Below are positions 5,454 through 15,865 of a stretch of DNA of 30,785 nucleotides, in pieces. The notes under the pieces were generated by a model. It had not been told where the DNA came from and did not search any database. It saw nothing but the letters and a program-made list of their open reading frames with translations. The stretch is from a virus, in IMG/VR virus record IMGVR_UViG_3300032296_000873, positions 1 through 30,785 of that record; one strand, 5' to 3'. A program made the translations under genes and the position numbers. Numbering within the stretch: the first letter of the stretch is position 1; each line of letters opens with the position of its first letter.

Positions 5454-8400
5454 CGGGAAGGCATAACTCCTCGGTAGCGTTCCAAGTTCTGGATCTGCAT
5501 AATGTCCTGCTCGGAGCGATAGACATTGGCCTTAGGACGGCCTGTGGCAGGCTTGGTCGTCTCGGCATCGAGATAGTTCTGAGCAGCCTCAAGCGGGCTG
5601 ACCTTCAGCACCCCGACTCCGGCGGTGTTCAGGAATCGGCGCTCAAGATTCTCCATCGCCTCGATAGCATCGGCCGCATCGTTGGTCTGCTTGATGAGCA
5701 TCCCGTTAGCGCCGTACACCTTGTAGGTGACGATGTCCTTGCCAGCAGCAGAGTTGGCATTCTTGTACTCGCGGAGCAGACGGCCGCCGGACTTCTCAGC
5801 CACCCACATACGACTGTTGATCAGATTGATGCCCTGCTGGGCAGCCATCGGGCCTCGGAAGGCTTCCCCGGCGATAGCCTTACCACGGCCGATGTTGTCG
5901 GCGAACAGGTAGTTGGCGAACGCCTGCTGGAAGGCCAGCGTATTGGATTCAAAGCCAGCCACATTACGGAGGTACAGGATACCTGTACGGGTCGTGGCCG
6001 AGGGGGTTACCGCTGTGTCCGTGGCGACAGCCATACGGAACGGCTGCACTGTCAGGCGACCCGGGTCTACGAGGATAAGGCCGGGAGCGATGAGCGGCTG
6101 ATTAGAAGACAGGGCCAAATCAATAAGCCTGTTGGTCTCGCTTCCCTTAACATCGGCCACACCGCGAGCCGTCTCATAAGCGCGCTCAAAGGCAATACGG
6201 CGGGCATCGGCCTGAGCCTGAAGTTTGTCGGCCTCAATCTGGGCTTCACGGGCAGCCTTGGCATCAGCCTTGGCTTTCTTCTGGGCTTCGCTACGCCAGT
6301 ACGCAGCGCGCTGCTCGATGGCCTCAATCTCCGCTGCTGCCTTCTCGCGGACTTGGTTGACCATAGCACGGCGCTTCTTCTCGTTCTCATTCAGGGTCTG
6401 CTGTTTGTCGCGGGCCTCGGCCTTGCGCTTCTCAAGGATTGCCTTGTAGCGAAGCCTCCAACGCTCGGCCTCGGTTCGCTCCGGCTCAGTGATGCGAGTG
6501 ATCTTGCCGTCAGGGCCGACACGGAACTCCTTGGTGGCAGCAATCTCCTCTGGTGTCATATACGGAGCCTCGGGGGCTTCTCCCGCGCGAGGGGTTACAT
6601 CTCGACCCTGAGCAGCAGCCTCGGCCTCGGCGGCAATGATTTCAGGAGCAGTGGTCGGTGTGGCTTCAGCAGCAGGCGCTTCCTCCCAGAGTTGCGGGGC
6701 TTCCTTCTTGAGGTTCAGTTCAGAACGATCAAGAACCTCCATCGTTTCCTTCCACTCCTTCTGAGCCACCCTGAAATCTTCTCCTTCAAGACCGCCAATC
6801 GCTTCACCCTTTGCCTCCATATGCTTACGGAAGGCTTCAAGGTACTCCCTGTTGTTCTTGAATGTATCCTGAGGATGCTCCTTGTTAAATGCATAGGCAG
6901 CAAATTCCGCACTCGCGCTTCTTCCGAACTTTGAGAACTGGAACAAGTTGGCGATTGTCTCAGTACGCATAGTATTGTTCGGAATCTCGTATGCGATGGT
7001 CTGCTTGCTTTCGGCCTTGAAGATGGTCGTGCTTAGTTCCTTGAGATGGTCGATGATAGGACGCATTCTGTCGGCGCTTACGCCGCCAAGTCGTTTCTGG
7101 TCTTCCGCTCGCTTGATGAGGCTATCAACAACTTGGCCCGGATTAGCACCATTGGCGATGATGTCCATAGCCTCATCGGCAATGAACTTAGCGACAGAAG
7201 GAGGAACCTTGCCTCCCTGCTCCTGATACAGACCCTTAATGATTCCGTTGAAGTCATTGATGTCCGCAACCTTCTGGCTCAGGAAGAAGTTAGACTGAGG
7301 CTTCGGAGCCTGAGCCTGAGTACCCGGGAGCGGCTTGTCGCGCTCATAGCGCCACTGGTTCAGGATGGAATCGACATAGGCAGCGTCCTCACGGGAGGCG
7401 GTCTTTTTGCGGATTTCCGAAATTACATCCCGCATCTCAAGGCTGTTGCTCTGGACGATCTTGCCGTCACCGAGCGTGTACGAGATGACCTTCTCCCCGG
7501 TGGATGTCTTGCCCGTGAAGATCTTGACCTCAGACAGGGACGGGTGGACGCGGACTTCAGTGACTCCGACATCAAGGCCGTTCTGGTACTTGCCGCCTCC
7601 TAGGTCAAAGACAGTCCTGATGGTCATCGCCGGGATACCCTTGATAAGCGGAACCTTCTGGATGTCCCAGCCCTTGACAGACATCACGAACTGGCCGCTA
7701 GTCACGCCGCGCTGATCGATGAACTGAGACTGGCCGTTAGGCTTGAGCGGGCCGAACTGGTCGAGACGGAAGTCGGACAGCGGGAAGTTAGTGCCACGGA
7801 TGGCAAAACCATTGGCCGTGTTGGTCTGTCGGTTCTGCTCAACCCAGCCAAGTCGCTTCTTGCCTGACTCCAACTGGTAGATGATACGCAGGGCATCACG
7901 CATCGCAGCACCACGGACAGGGTTCTGCGGGTCAAGGACTTCAGCGGACACCGGATTGACATCACGGGGAGCGCCGTCCTTCATCGGGATATTGGCAGTA
8001 GGGTCTAGCGGGCCGTTCTTGTAGTAGTGGTTCATCCACAAGGCTGCCGCATTATGGAATTCAGCATCCGTACCGAACAGGCTTCGGAGGTAAGTGGCCG
8101 TGTATTCCTTGCCAGCCGGATCTTTCAGGAAGGTGCGCTTGCCAGCCTCATCGAGCGTATAAAGGCCGCCGCTGAAGGACTGGTTTACGGAACGCTGGAA
8201 CGCCTGAGTGTCGAAGCCGTGGACACGGACGACACGCTGCTTGGCGTTTACCATCTGGCCTGTCACCGGGTCTTTGACCTTAACCTTATTGCCCTTGGCA
8301 TCGTAGATAGGCGCTTCGCCCATCGTGAAGGCCAGAGGAACGATATGGCGAGTCTCGCTCTTACCAGCGATATCCTTGCCGATGCGGAGGCGGTGAGCCG

Positions 8401-11400
8401 TCATAGCCTCGACATTGACCGAGAACACATTGCTGTACTCAGCCGTCAGGACGGCCTTGGATTCACCAGACCCGATTGTCTTCAGGATAGTGATGAAGTT
8501 GTCCTTTACGGACTGCGGCACATTCGGGTTGTTGGCGATAGCCGCAATCTCGACCTGAGACGGGATACCCGTGCGGATGACATTGCCGTCAGCATCAGTG
8601 TAGACCTGCATCCCACGCTCGGCCTCAGGAATGGCATTGAGGCTGTCCTCCATCGAACGGACGAAGCCGTCAGACTTAGCGCCGATCTGCTCGGGCGACA
8701 TAATATTGCCACGCTCGTCCAGCACCCAGTCCATCCCGTTCCGCTTGATGAAGTCGATACGCTGCTCGACAGGGATCATCGGGTCGTACAGGTTGATGGG
8801 TCGGACTTTCATCGAACCCTTGCCGCCAGTCACATCGATGAGCCTGTCGTAGAAAGCATCTAGAACGGCAGAGCGTACAATCTCGTTGTTCTCGTTCAGG
8901 AAGTAGCCGCGCAGGGTTCCGTCACCGGACTCCACGAAACGCATACCAGAAGCCTCAAGTTGAGTCAGGATGTGGGCTGCGTTCTTGCGGGTGAACGACC
9001 CGTAGACTGGGTCGAACATATTCTTGAGAGCCGTATCCACATTGTCGGCGATGGTTCGATCACCGAACAGGGTCTTCTTGATGGCGCTCCAGTTTGTCGT
9101 GGCAGATGCGGCACGGCCGGGAGGGGTAGCGAGGCCGGGGCGATAGCCCGGACGCTTGGCAAGGTCAACGGCGGCCAGCATCCAAGTCATCGCTTCGCGG
9201 AGAGGATCAATGACACCAGAGATATCCTTGCCGCCAGACTTTTCGTACAGGTCGATTCCGTTCTTACCCTCGGCCATAAACTTGGCTCGCTGGGCAGGTG
9301 TAAGGGAGTCTCCGTAAGCCTCAAGGATGGCGTTGGTGATTTCCTTCGGGACGGCACGACCAGAAGAGTCGCCAGTCGGCTCAAGGAGCATCTTGACCAT
9401 ATCAGGCATCAGGCTCTCGGCGGCCGAGTCGGCCAGAAGGGCGTGCATACCCTCGGAGACAGCACCGATGTTGTCGATGTTGTCGATGTTTAGGTAGACG
9501 CTCTTTCCCTGAGGGCCGTCTACGATGTAGAAGCCGTTGGCAACGGAGCGAGCCGTGGAGCCGTCTGGCATAGCACGGGACTCATACGGACGGAAAGGAA
9601 TCTCGACCTTTGACTCGCCGAGGGCCGCATTGTAGTCCCCGGTAAGGACAGTGTTTTGTTGTCCGGCTACCTCAAGGCTGGCCTGCAACTCGGACTTCTG
9701 CTGGAGCAGTCGGTCTAGTTTAATCTTGTTCGCGTCAGCCTTCTTGATGTCAGTCCAGTTGACTTTCTCGTCATCAACGATGGCCTGCTGCTTGGCGATT
9801 TCGGCATCAACAGCCTTCATCGAGCGGTTCAGGTTATCAATGTTTACCTGATTCTCCTCAACCTTAACTTTTAGGTGCGTAGCCCTGTCCTTGGCTTCGC
9901 GAGACTTGTCCAACTGAGCCTTGCGCTGTTTCGCGTAATCGGCAGCCTTAACAGGATCTCCGGGGTGAAGGGCGGCGGCCTCGGACATAATCATATTGGC
10001 CTCGACTTCAGGAGAACCTGTCAGGATTGTGGCGGCCTCAAACTCAGTGCCTCGGACGAACTTCACCTGTCCACGGGTGGACATATACAGGTCACGGACG
10101 ATGCCAGCGCGGCGAATGTATCCGGCCGAGTCAGCACCGGAGTCACCAAGGAAAGCAAGCATATTTGCTCGCTGGGCTGGATCCTTTATTTTCTGTGCAA
10201 TAGTAACTACATCCCCTAGGATGACACGGGCGTGAACAGGGTCAGCACCATTGGGGGTGACTTGGTGCAGGCGGTTCATAGCCCGGAAAGTACCGGAGAA
10301 ACCGATGCCCATACCAGCGCCAGCGCCGTAAGCGTCACTATCGTTAAGACCAGCAATCAAAGCACCAGTGCCACCCGCGATAAGGCCATCTTCCCAGACG
10401 ACACGGGTAGCGTTCATCATCGCGTCTTCTAGGCCAGACCGATGCATACGGCGAAGGATTTGAGCGTCATCGGAAAGCATAGCGGCTTTCGCAAGGGCGG
10501 CCTCCTGCTCGGCTGTACGCACGACACCCTTCATCATCGGTACGCTGCTGAAAAGTTTACGGGCTTCCTCTTCCATATCGATGGCACTGCGGAGGAATGT
10601 GGATTCGCCATACTGCTGACCCTTGGCGATGTTAGCGCCGATGGCTTTGTTGATTCGTGCGGTCTGAGCGAGTTTGCCTCCGATGAGGCGAAGAGTTTCC
10701 GGGCGAAGCAGGAAGCCTATGCTGGATGAACCCATAGCAGAACCAGCAGCAATCATCGCAGCGGTAGCGAACTCCCCTGTTGCGATTTGAGCGGCAACCA
10801 AAGCGCCACCAGCAACGCTACCAGCAAAAGGCACACTAAGGATTTTGCGAGATGCCGTTCCGAGCCATCTGCGGACAGTGTACCCTTTTGCCGTGGATCG
10901 CTCAACATCTAGCAAATTAGCAATAGCATTGAACGGAGCAGAAGCACCCTGAGCAAGATAGCCTCCACCCTTAATGACAGAGCCTCCGACAGGACGAGCG
11001 CGGAGTTTCTCGATGCCAGCGACATCGTCCGGAAGTTCGTCCAACTTGCCAGTAAGTTCGTTGACACGCTTGGAAAGACCTTTGTTCTTGGCAATGGTCT
11101 GGCCGATTTCCTTGCGGACTACCTGAGCGGCAGGAGACTGTCCGATGATGGACTTGCGGTCACCGATAGCCAGACCGATGATGTCGTCATCCGTGAACTT
11201 AGCGCCCGGAAGGGCGGCCTCAAGTTTGACACGGAGGTCGGCAATGGCAGCATCGAACACCTTGCTTGTGGTGTTGGCGCTGGCACGGAGGGCAGAAGCC
11301 TCGGCCGTGACCTCCTGAAGTCCGGCACGGATCCCATCAAGCGTCTTCTTGGCGGCGGCAGCCTTGGCTCCTACACCGAGAAGTTTTAGGCCGCCAAGGA

Positions 11401-12964
11401 CAGTCATCACAGGGTCGGCAAGAGCGCCAGCCTGAATGAGTTCCTTTTCCTGCATAATGCTTCCAGCGGCCCGCTGGCCTTCACGGAAGATAGAAGGCTG
11501 TCCGGGTGAGATAGCCTCGGATGTTTCGGCGGCCTTGCGATAGAAGAAGCCAGTGATAGACTCGCCGTCACCCTGAGCGTCACGGGAGTTCTCAATCCAA
11601 AGGTCGATGTTTTCGTCCAGTTTGGCCGCCTCCATCTGCTGGTAGGCAGTTGAACCCCTGATGTAGTCAACATACGCCTTGCCCGGGTGACCAGCCATAC
11701 CCTTGAACATAGCCTCTGTCTTGAACATCGCAGAGGTAGGATCGAGGGACTGGTTGAACAACTTGACCATATTCGGAGCGGCGTTCATCACACCCTCACC
11801 GAAGTTAGCAAGTCGCTCCCAAGACATCTGGGGACGGAAAGCGCCTTCGGCCTTGAGTTCAGATAGACGCTGGAATGTAGCGATATCGTCCGGGTTGGCG
11901 TACTGACCAAATCGGCCGTTAAGGGTTGCTGCAAAGGCAGCGCCGTCTTCATCGGCATTAGCAGCCTCGGCCATTTCTTTGCCGTACTCCTTGGCAAGTT
12001 CGTGGGCGCGCTGAAGGACAGAGTTTGCCTCGTCCTGATACTCCTTTGGCTTCTGAAGCCAGATGTCGGAAAGGACAGTTCGTCCGTTCTCCATCATCAC
12101 CTCCCCTTCACTGCCGATGGCTACCATTGTCCCGATGCCGCCTTCAACAAAGCCTCCAACAGCATAACCGCCCTCAACGGCGAGATTAACTACGCCCTCG
12201 GCAAGACTACCAAGGAAAGATTCTCCGTGGTACTCTTTCCATCGAACGGCAGAAAGAAAGGCTTTACGGCGGGCATCACCAGTAAGCCCGGAAAGTTCCT
12301 TAACAGGATTATTGAAGACCTGCTGGCCGTACTGTGAGTTGACATCCAGCATATCGACCATCGGGCGCAGGATGCCCATCGTGTAGGTATTGGTGGCCTT
12401 GCGGGCGGTCAGTTCGCCCTCTTCGGCGACCATTCGGGCAACGACCCAAGGGTCTACCCCGGCCTGCTTGGCAATGCCGAGGATCTGTTCATTGCTTAGG
12501 TCGGCAGGATAAAAGGTGTCCCCTGCTTTCTCGGCCTCGTCCATCTTGGCCTTGATGACAGGGGCAATCTTGCCGTAGACATACTTGGCATCGTGACGAA
12601 CCTGCGGGCGCAGGGTGTTCAGGACATACCACGCAGCGTCCTGATTGCTGTTAGCACCTTGCGGCAGGCCGCCCTTGATATTTCGGGAAAAGTCGTACAG
12701 GGCTAGGCTGTCAGGACTAGGCTGCGCTCCAGCGCCAATGGCCTCCTGAGTAACATCACTACGCTCAAAAGCCCTAAACAGGCTCTGGTTGGCCGCCTTG
12801 TACTGCTCGTTGCTACGCAGCGTATACTCCGGAGTACCGGGCTGGTACTGGGCATCGGAGTACATAGCCCCCGCCGGAGTCCCGTCCGCTAGTTTGTAAG
12901 CGAAGGGTTCAATCGGGTAAGCCCCTTCGTCAGACTGGGCTTTGAGCGTGGTGGGAGATTCCAT
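5450..12964 (-). CDS. Giant (2504-residue) putative internal virion / DNA-ejection protein
   Basis: At 7.5 kb this is about a quarter of the window. It is the last of four genes placed where T7-like phages keep internal core proteins gp13-gp16, and gp16, the last, is also the largest (~1300 residues in T7). The role is inferred: a virion protein ejected to form the channel for DNA entry. Gly/Ala-rich, weakly hydrophobic segments lie near residues 250-286, 513-541, 706-755 and 856-891 and could contact membranes. Long charged coiled coils lie near 1010-1108 and 2165-2271. Residues 158-190 (ILGIAKQAGVDPWVVARMV) resemble the first helices of an SLT transglycosylase, but no G-x-x-Q motif follows. 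Near 1165-1175, SEGMHALL vaguely recalls an HExxH-type helix without the Glu/His pair. No intact enzyme domain is visible. Confidence 0.75.
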   Translation of the reverse strand: MESPTTLKAQSDEGAYPIEPFAYKLADGTPAGAMYSDAQYQPGTPEYTLRSNEQYKAANQSLFRAFERSDVTQEAIGAGAQPSPDSLALYDFSRNIKGGLPQGANSNQDAAWYVLNTLRPQVRHDAKYVYGKIAPVIKAKMDEAEKAGDTFYPADLSNEQILGIAKQAGVDPWVVARMVAEEGELTARKATNTYTMGILRPMVDMLDVNSQYGQQVFNNPVKELSGLTGDARRKAFLSAVRWKEYHGESFLGSLAEGVVNLAVEGGYAVGGFVEGGIGTMVAIGSEGEVMMENGRTVLSDIWLQKPKEYQDEANSVLQRAHELAKEYGKEMAEAANADEDGAAFAATLNGRFGQYANPDDIATFQRLSELKAEGAFRPQMSWERLANFGEGVMNAAPNMVKLFNQSLDPTSAMFKTEAMFKGMAGHPGKAYVDYIRGSTAYQQMEAAKLDENIDLWIENSRDAQGDGESITGFFYRKAAETSEAISPGQPSIFREGQRAAGSIMQEKELIQAGALADPVMTVLGGLKLLGVGAKAAAAKKTLDGIRAGLQEVTAEASALRASANTTSKVFDAAIADLRVKLEAALPGAKFTDDDIIGLAIGDRKSIIGQSPAAQVVRKEIGQTIAKNKGLSKRVNELTGKLDELPDDVAGIEKLRARPVGGSVIKGGGYLAQGASAPFNAIANLLDVERSTAKGYTVRRWLGTASRKILSVPFAGSVAGGALVAAQIATGEFATAAMIAAGSAMGSSSIGFLLRPETLRLIGGKLAQTARINKAIGANIAKGQQYGESTFLRSAIDMEEEARKLFSSVPMMKGVVRTAEQEAALAKAAMLSDDAQILRRMHRSGLEDAMMNATRVVWEDGLIAGGTGALIAGLNDSDAYGAGAGMGIGFSGTFRAMNRLHQVTPNGADPVHARVILGDVVTIAQKIKDPAQRANMLAFLGDSGADSAGYIRRAGIVRDLYMSTRGQVKFVRGTEFEAATILTGSPEVEANMIMSEAAALHPGDPVKAADYAKQRKAQLDKSREAKDRATHLKVKVEENQVNIDNLNRSMKAVDAEIAKQQAIVDDEKVNWTDIKKADANKIKLDRLLQQKSELQASLEVAGQQNTVLTGDYNAALGESKVEIPFRPYESRAMPDGSTARSVANGFYIVDGPQGKSVYLNIDNIDNIGAVSEGMHALLADSAAESLMPDMVKMLLEPTGDSSGRAVPKEITNAILEAYGDSLTPAQRAKFMAEGKNGIDLYEKSGGKDISGVIDPLREAMTWMLAAVDLAKRPGYRPGLATPPGRAASATTNWSAIKKTLFGDRTIADNVDTALKNMFDPVYGSFTRKNAAHILTQLEASGMRFVESGDGTLRGYFLNENNEIVRSAVLDAFYDRLIDVTGGKGSMKVRPINLYDPMIPVEQRIDFIKRNGMDWVLDERGNIMSPEQIGAKSDGFVRSMEDSLNAIPEAERGMQVYTDADGNVIRTGIPSQVEIAAIANNPNVPQSVKDNFITILKTIGSGESKAVLTAEYSNVFSVNVEAMTAHRLRIGKDIAGKSETRHIVPLAFTMGEAPIYDAKGNKVKVKDPVTGQMVNAKQRVVRVHGFDTQAFQRSVNQSFSGGLYTLDEAGKRTFLKDPAGKEYTATYLRSLFGTDAEFHNAAALWMNHYYKNGPLDPTANIPMKDGAPRDVNPVSAEVLDPQNPVRGAAMRDALRIIYQLESGKKRLGWVEQNRQTNTANGFAIRGTNFPLSDFRLDQFGPLKPNGQSQFIDQRGVTSGQFVMSVKGWDIQKVPLIKGIPAMTIRTVFDLGGGKYQNGLDVGVTEVRVHPSLSEVKIFTGKTSTGEKVISYTLGDGKIVQSNSLEMRDVISEIRKKTASREDAAYVDSILNQWRYERDKPLPGTQAQAPKPQSNFFLSQKVADINDFNGIIKGLYQEQGGKVPPSVAKFIADEAMDIIANGANPGQVVDSLIKRAEDQKRLGGVSADRMRPIIDHLKELSTTIFKAESKQTIAYEIPNNTMRTETIANLFQFSKFGRSASAEFAAYAFNKEHPQDTFKNNREYLEAFRKHMEAKGEAIGGLEGEDFRVAQKEWKETMEVLDRSELNLKKEAPQLWEEAPAAEATPTTAPEIIAAEAEAAAQGRDVTPRAGEAPEAPYMTPEEIAATKEFRVGPDGKITRITEPERTEAERWRLRYKAILEKRKAEARDKQQTLNENEKKRRAMVNQVREKAAAEIEAIEQRAAYWRSEAQKKAKADAKAAREAQIEADKLQAQADARRIAFERAYETARGVADVKGSETNRLIDLALSSNQPLIAPGLILVDPGRLTVQPFRMAVATDTAVTPSATTRTGILYLRNVAGFESNTLAFQQAFANYLFADNIGRGKAIAGEAFRGPMAAQQGINLINSRMWVAEKSGGRLLREYKNANSAAGKDIVTYKVYGANGMLIKQTNDAADAIEAMENLERRFLNTAGVGVLKVSPLEAAQNYLDAETTKPATGRPKANVYRSEQDIMQIQNLERYRGVMPSR

Positions 12965-12967
12965 TAC

Positions 12968-15865
12968 TTAGTTGGCTTTCATACCATCAGGAAGAAGACC
13001 CTTAGCCTTCATCTTGGGATATAGAATGTCGAATGCTTTCTTGAGTTCACCCTGACTGACAGACGGCGAATTGCCACCCGGAGGCTTGATGCCGAATCGG
13101 CGGTAGAACAGTTCAGCGCGATCAACACCCTTACGGATAAGTGCAGCCTGAGAGTTCAATCCGAACTTCTCAAGTTTGTCAGCCTGAGCCTTGGCTGCCT
13201 CAGGATTGAAGCCCATCTGGTTAGTCTCAAGGGTGCGCTCATAGAGGCCGTTGACAAAGACAGACAGGGCGTTCAAAGAAGCCTGAAGGTCTTCGGCAGA
13301 GACATCGGTAAGGGTGGCAGCCGTGTTAAGATATGTAATGGCAGACTTGACGAACTCTCGGTCAGCGTCAGAGAAGTTACCACCGGAGACGATGGCACGG
13401 CGCAGCGTAGCAACACCGAACACGCTAGCCAACTCGGCCTCGTAGTAGTTCTTCATATTTGTTGCCGTAAGACGGAACGACTGCCTCCATCCTGCACCCT
13501 GCTTGACCCGTGTCTTCAGCGTGTTGTCAAGGTTAATAAGGAAGTCGGTAGACTTGTTCCAGCCTTCAACAGACTCATTTACGGATGTCCGCTGCTGGTC
13601 TGTAAGAGGAGCGATGCCAAAGTCGGACGGATCAAGGTCTTCTCCGGTTTCCTTGTTCTTGCCCATACGAGCGCCAAGGTGCGTCCAAACGCCATAAGTC
13701 GGGTATTCCTGAAGTTGCTTCTTCCTTCGGTCAGAAAGAACCTGCTTGAGTTTCTGAGAGGCGGCTTCGGCTTCGGCGGTCTCCTTGCGTTCAAGACGGG
13801 CTGCTGTACGCTCCTTGTCTTTAGCATTAGCGGCAGCCTGATAGTTGGCGAAGTCGCGGGTGATGGCGGCCTCCTTGTCGTCCAGAGCCTTCAGTTCCCG
13901 GGCTTCGGCCTCGTTCTGGAACTTGACGCTGTTCTCCAGATAGGATGTAATAGCGGAAGCCTTCTGAGGAGCCACGACTCCGAGCGCAAGAGCCTGCTGG
14001 CGCTGGCGGGCTAGTGTCGCAGCGTTCTTTGTGCGTTCAGTAGAGTACTTAGTACGGACAGTCTCACGCTCCTCGTTGACCTTATCCAGTCGTTCCTTGA
14101 CGGCGACAGACTCGGCAGCGACATCGAAGGTCTCAGGGATGGGAGTGCCAGCGGCTGTCGTGCGCTGTTCCTGTTGAGCCTGAACGGCAGGCTGTTCGGC
14201 AGTGGCTTGAGCAGCAGGCGCGGCGGCAGGAGTACCAGCCGTTCCGGCCGTCAGGGCAGGAGACACGGCGGGTTCGGCTTCACCTTTACCACGGAGTTCG
14301 ACTAGACGCTTGGCGTTAGCGGCAAACCTTGCACGAACCTTGCCTGCATCCTTTTCGTCTACAATGATATTGCCATCTTCATCTGTAACCCCGTGCGTCA
14401 GGCCAAGAAGTCCACCGATAGCCTCAACAACTGGCATAAGATTCGGGTTTTCAACCCTATTCTTATCCAGTCCCATAAGGTACTGGTTTAGAAGCATCTG
14501 CTCATCAGTCAGCCTGTTGATCTCACGGGCTTTCTTGGCATCAGGAGATGCCTCACGCATCAAAGGCTCAGGCTCAGGCTCAGGAGTCGGAGCGGCAGCA
14601 GGACTCTTGGCGGCCGCAGCCTTGGCAACGGCGCGAAGGTTATTGATATGCTCTTGCGGAGTTACACCGGAAATCCGGGCAGCCTCAAGCAGTTCCTCCC
14701 TCGACATACCAGCCTCGGCGGCCATTGCATCAATCTCGTCCTTGGCAGGCTCTGGCGCGGCATTTGCAGCCTGAGTGGCCTTCCAGTTTTCTACATACTC
14801 AGCAGGGGTCATCCCTGCAAGTCGCTCGCCTCTGTATCTGGCGCGTTGCTCCTCTTCGCCAGTAATAAATGCAGCGTCACCCCAAGTCTTAACTTCATCG
14901 GTAGGAGCAGCCTCGGTTTCAGTCGTCTTGCCCTTGGCTCTAGCGGCGATCATACTTGCCATAATCGCGGCATATTCCTGAGGAGTTTGACCATTACGAG
15001 TTGCAGCCTCAATCAGGCCAGCCTTTGTCATCCCAAGATCCTTAGCCAGTTTAGCAACTTCATCCTTAGCGGCGGCAGGCTTAGTTCCAGCCGTCAAGGC
15101 AGGAGATACGGCAGCAGGCTCGGCAGGAGCGGCGGGAGCGGCAGCAGGTGCGGCAGCAGGAGCGGCGACACCCGGGACAGTATTATCTACAGTCGTTACA
15201 GACGGACTGACATTGGTAGTTCCAGTGCCACCTCCGCTAACAAGATACGGAGAAATATTGATACCAGCCGTAGGAGAGGTCGGCGCTTCAGAGCCACCCA
15301 TAAATTCCCTCATAAGCGGCTCAATAAGGCCAGTCTCGGCGGCCTTAGCAGCCGCTTCGGCTCTCAGTTTGGCAATTGTAGCCTGCTTGACCTCTCGCTC
15401 AATTCTTGCGGTTTCACTAGCAGCCTTCTCGGCGATGAACTTCTGCTCACCTTCAAAGCGGTTAGCAAAGTCAATCAGGGCATCGCCAGACAACTTGCTG
15501 CCGTCACCGCCCGTCTGATTGTAGAAGTCGATATACTTCGCGAGACCCTTCTTGTCGGCGTACTTATCCCATTTTGCCGAAACAACTACAGTGCCGTCAT
15601 CGGCCTTGGTCAGAAGGCCGGACTTGATCATCCCTTCCGTAGCGGTGATGCGATCATCGTTACGGATGTACGGGGCGAGTTTAGCGCGGGTAGCGATTTC
15701 GTTCTTGCGCTTCTCTTCAGCACCCATCATACCCTTGCCAATAGACTCGGCGGCGCTGGCAAGACCTTGGCCGATAGATCGGCCTGCATTTCCGTATGCT
15801 TCTACGAAGCCCGGAGCAAGTTGCTGAACCTGCTCGGACTGATACTTGGCGAAGGGGGAGGCCAT
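12968..15865 (-). CDS. Putative internal virion protein with Ala/Pro-rich linkers and internal repeats
   Basis: This 965-residue protein sits where T7-like phages encode internal core protein gp15. The N-terminus (~1-150) is a compact region starting MASPFAKYQSEQVQQLAPGF. Residues ~225-270 and ~415-435 are Ala/Pro/Glu-rich linkers. Between them a ~37-residue unit occurs twice: LGMTKAGLIEAATRNGQTPQ in 268-306 and AGMSREELLEAARISGVTPQ in 376-412, with a weaker copy around 337-368. AVSPALTAGT occurs at 252 and again at 533, and EPLMRE at 182 and 433. Residues ~585-740 form a long coiled coil with many Arg, Lys and Glu. The C-terminal ~200 residues look globular. It ends 3 bases before the 2504-residue gene. 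A core or ejection role is inferred from order and composition. Confidence 0.72.
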   Translation of the reverse strand: MASPFAKYQSEQVQQLAPGFVEAYGNAGRSIGQGLASAAESIGKGMMGAEEKRKNEIATRAKLAPYIRNDDRITATEGMIKSGLLTKADDGTVVVSAKWDKYADKKGLAKYIDFYNQTGGDGSKLSGDALIDFANRFEGEQKFIAEKAASETARIEREVKQATIAKLRAEAAAKAAETGLIEPLMREFMGGSEAPTSPTAGINISPYLVSGGGTGTTNVSPSVTTVDNTVPGVAAPAAAPAAAPAAPAEPAAVSPALTAGTKPAAAKDEVAKLAKDLGMTKAGLIEAATRNGQTPQEYAAIMASMIAARAKGKTTETEAAPTDEVKTWGDAAFITGEEEQRARYRGERLAGMTPAEYVENWKATQAANAAPEPAKDEIDAMAAEAGMSREELLEAARISGVTPQEHINNLRAVAKAAAAKSPAAAPTPEPEPEPLMREASPDAKKAREINRLTDEQMLLNQYLMGLDKNRVENPNLMPVVEAIGGLLGLTHGVTDEDGNIIVDEKDAGKVRARFAANAKRLVELRGKGEAEPAVSPALTAGTAGTPAAAPAAQATAEQPAVQAQQEQRTTAAGTPIPETFDVAAESVAVKERLDKVNEERETVRTKYSTERTKNAATLARQRQQALALGVVAPQKASAITSYLENSVKFQNEAEARELKALDDKEAAITRDFANYQAAANAKDKERTAARLERKETAEAEAASQKLKQVLSDRRKKQLQEYPTYGVWTHLGARMGKNKETGEDLDPSDFGIAPLTDQQRTSVNESVEGWNKSTDFLINLDNTLKTRVKQGAGWRQSFRLTATNMKNYYEAELASVFGVATLRRAIVSGGNFSDADREFVKSAITYLNTAATLTDVSAEDLQASLNALSVFVNGLYERTLETNQMGFNPEAAKAQADKLEKFGLNSQAALIRKGVDRAELFYRRFGIKPPGGNSPSVSQGELKKAFDILYPKMKAKGLLPDGMKAN
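14630..15064 (-). repeat. Internal protein repeat within the 965-residue core protein gene
   Basis: Two copies of a ~37-residue unit are encoded at 14948-15064 and 14630-14740. Each has the shape DE(I/V)..(M/L)A...GM(T/S)...L(I/L)EAA...G.TPQE, and a degenerate copy (GMTPAEYVENW) lies between them. They are separated by linkers rich in Ala, Pro and Glu. The copies differ at many positions, so this is an old protein-level duplication and not a DNA-level tandem repeat. The unit looks like a small three-helix module. Confidence 0.6.

Noticed and set aside
8027-8863. 278-residue rightward frame inside the giant core-protein gene
   Set aside because: It is antisense to an uninterrupted 2504-codon frame and shows no motif or operon link.
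9440-9465. Possible HExxH metallopeptidase motif in the giant protein
   Set aside because: The segment SEGMHALL lacks the Glu and the second His in the needed positions, so no zinc protease is claimed.
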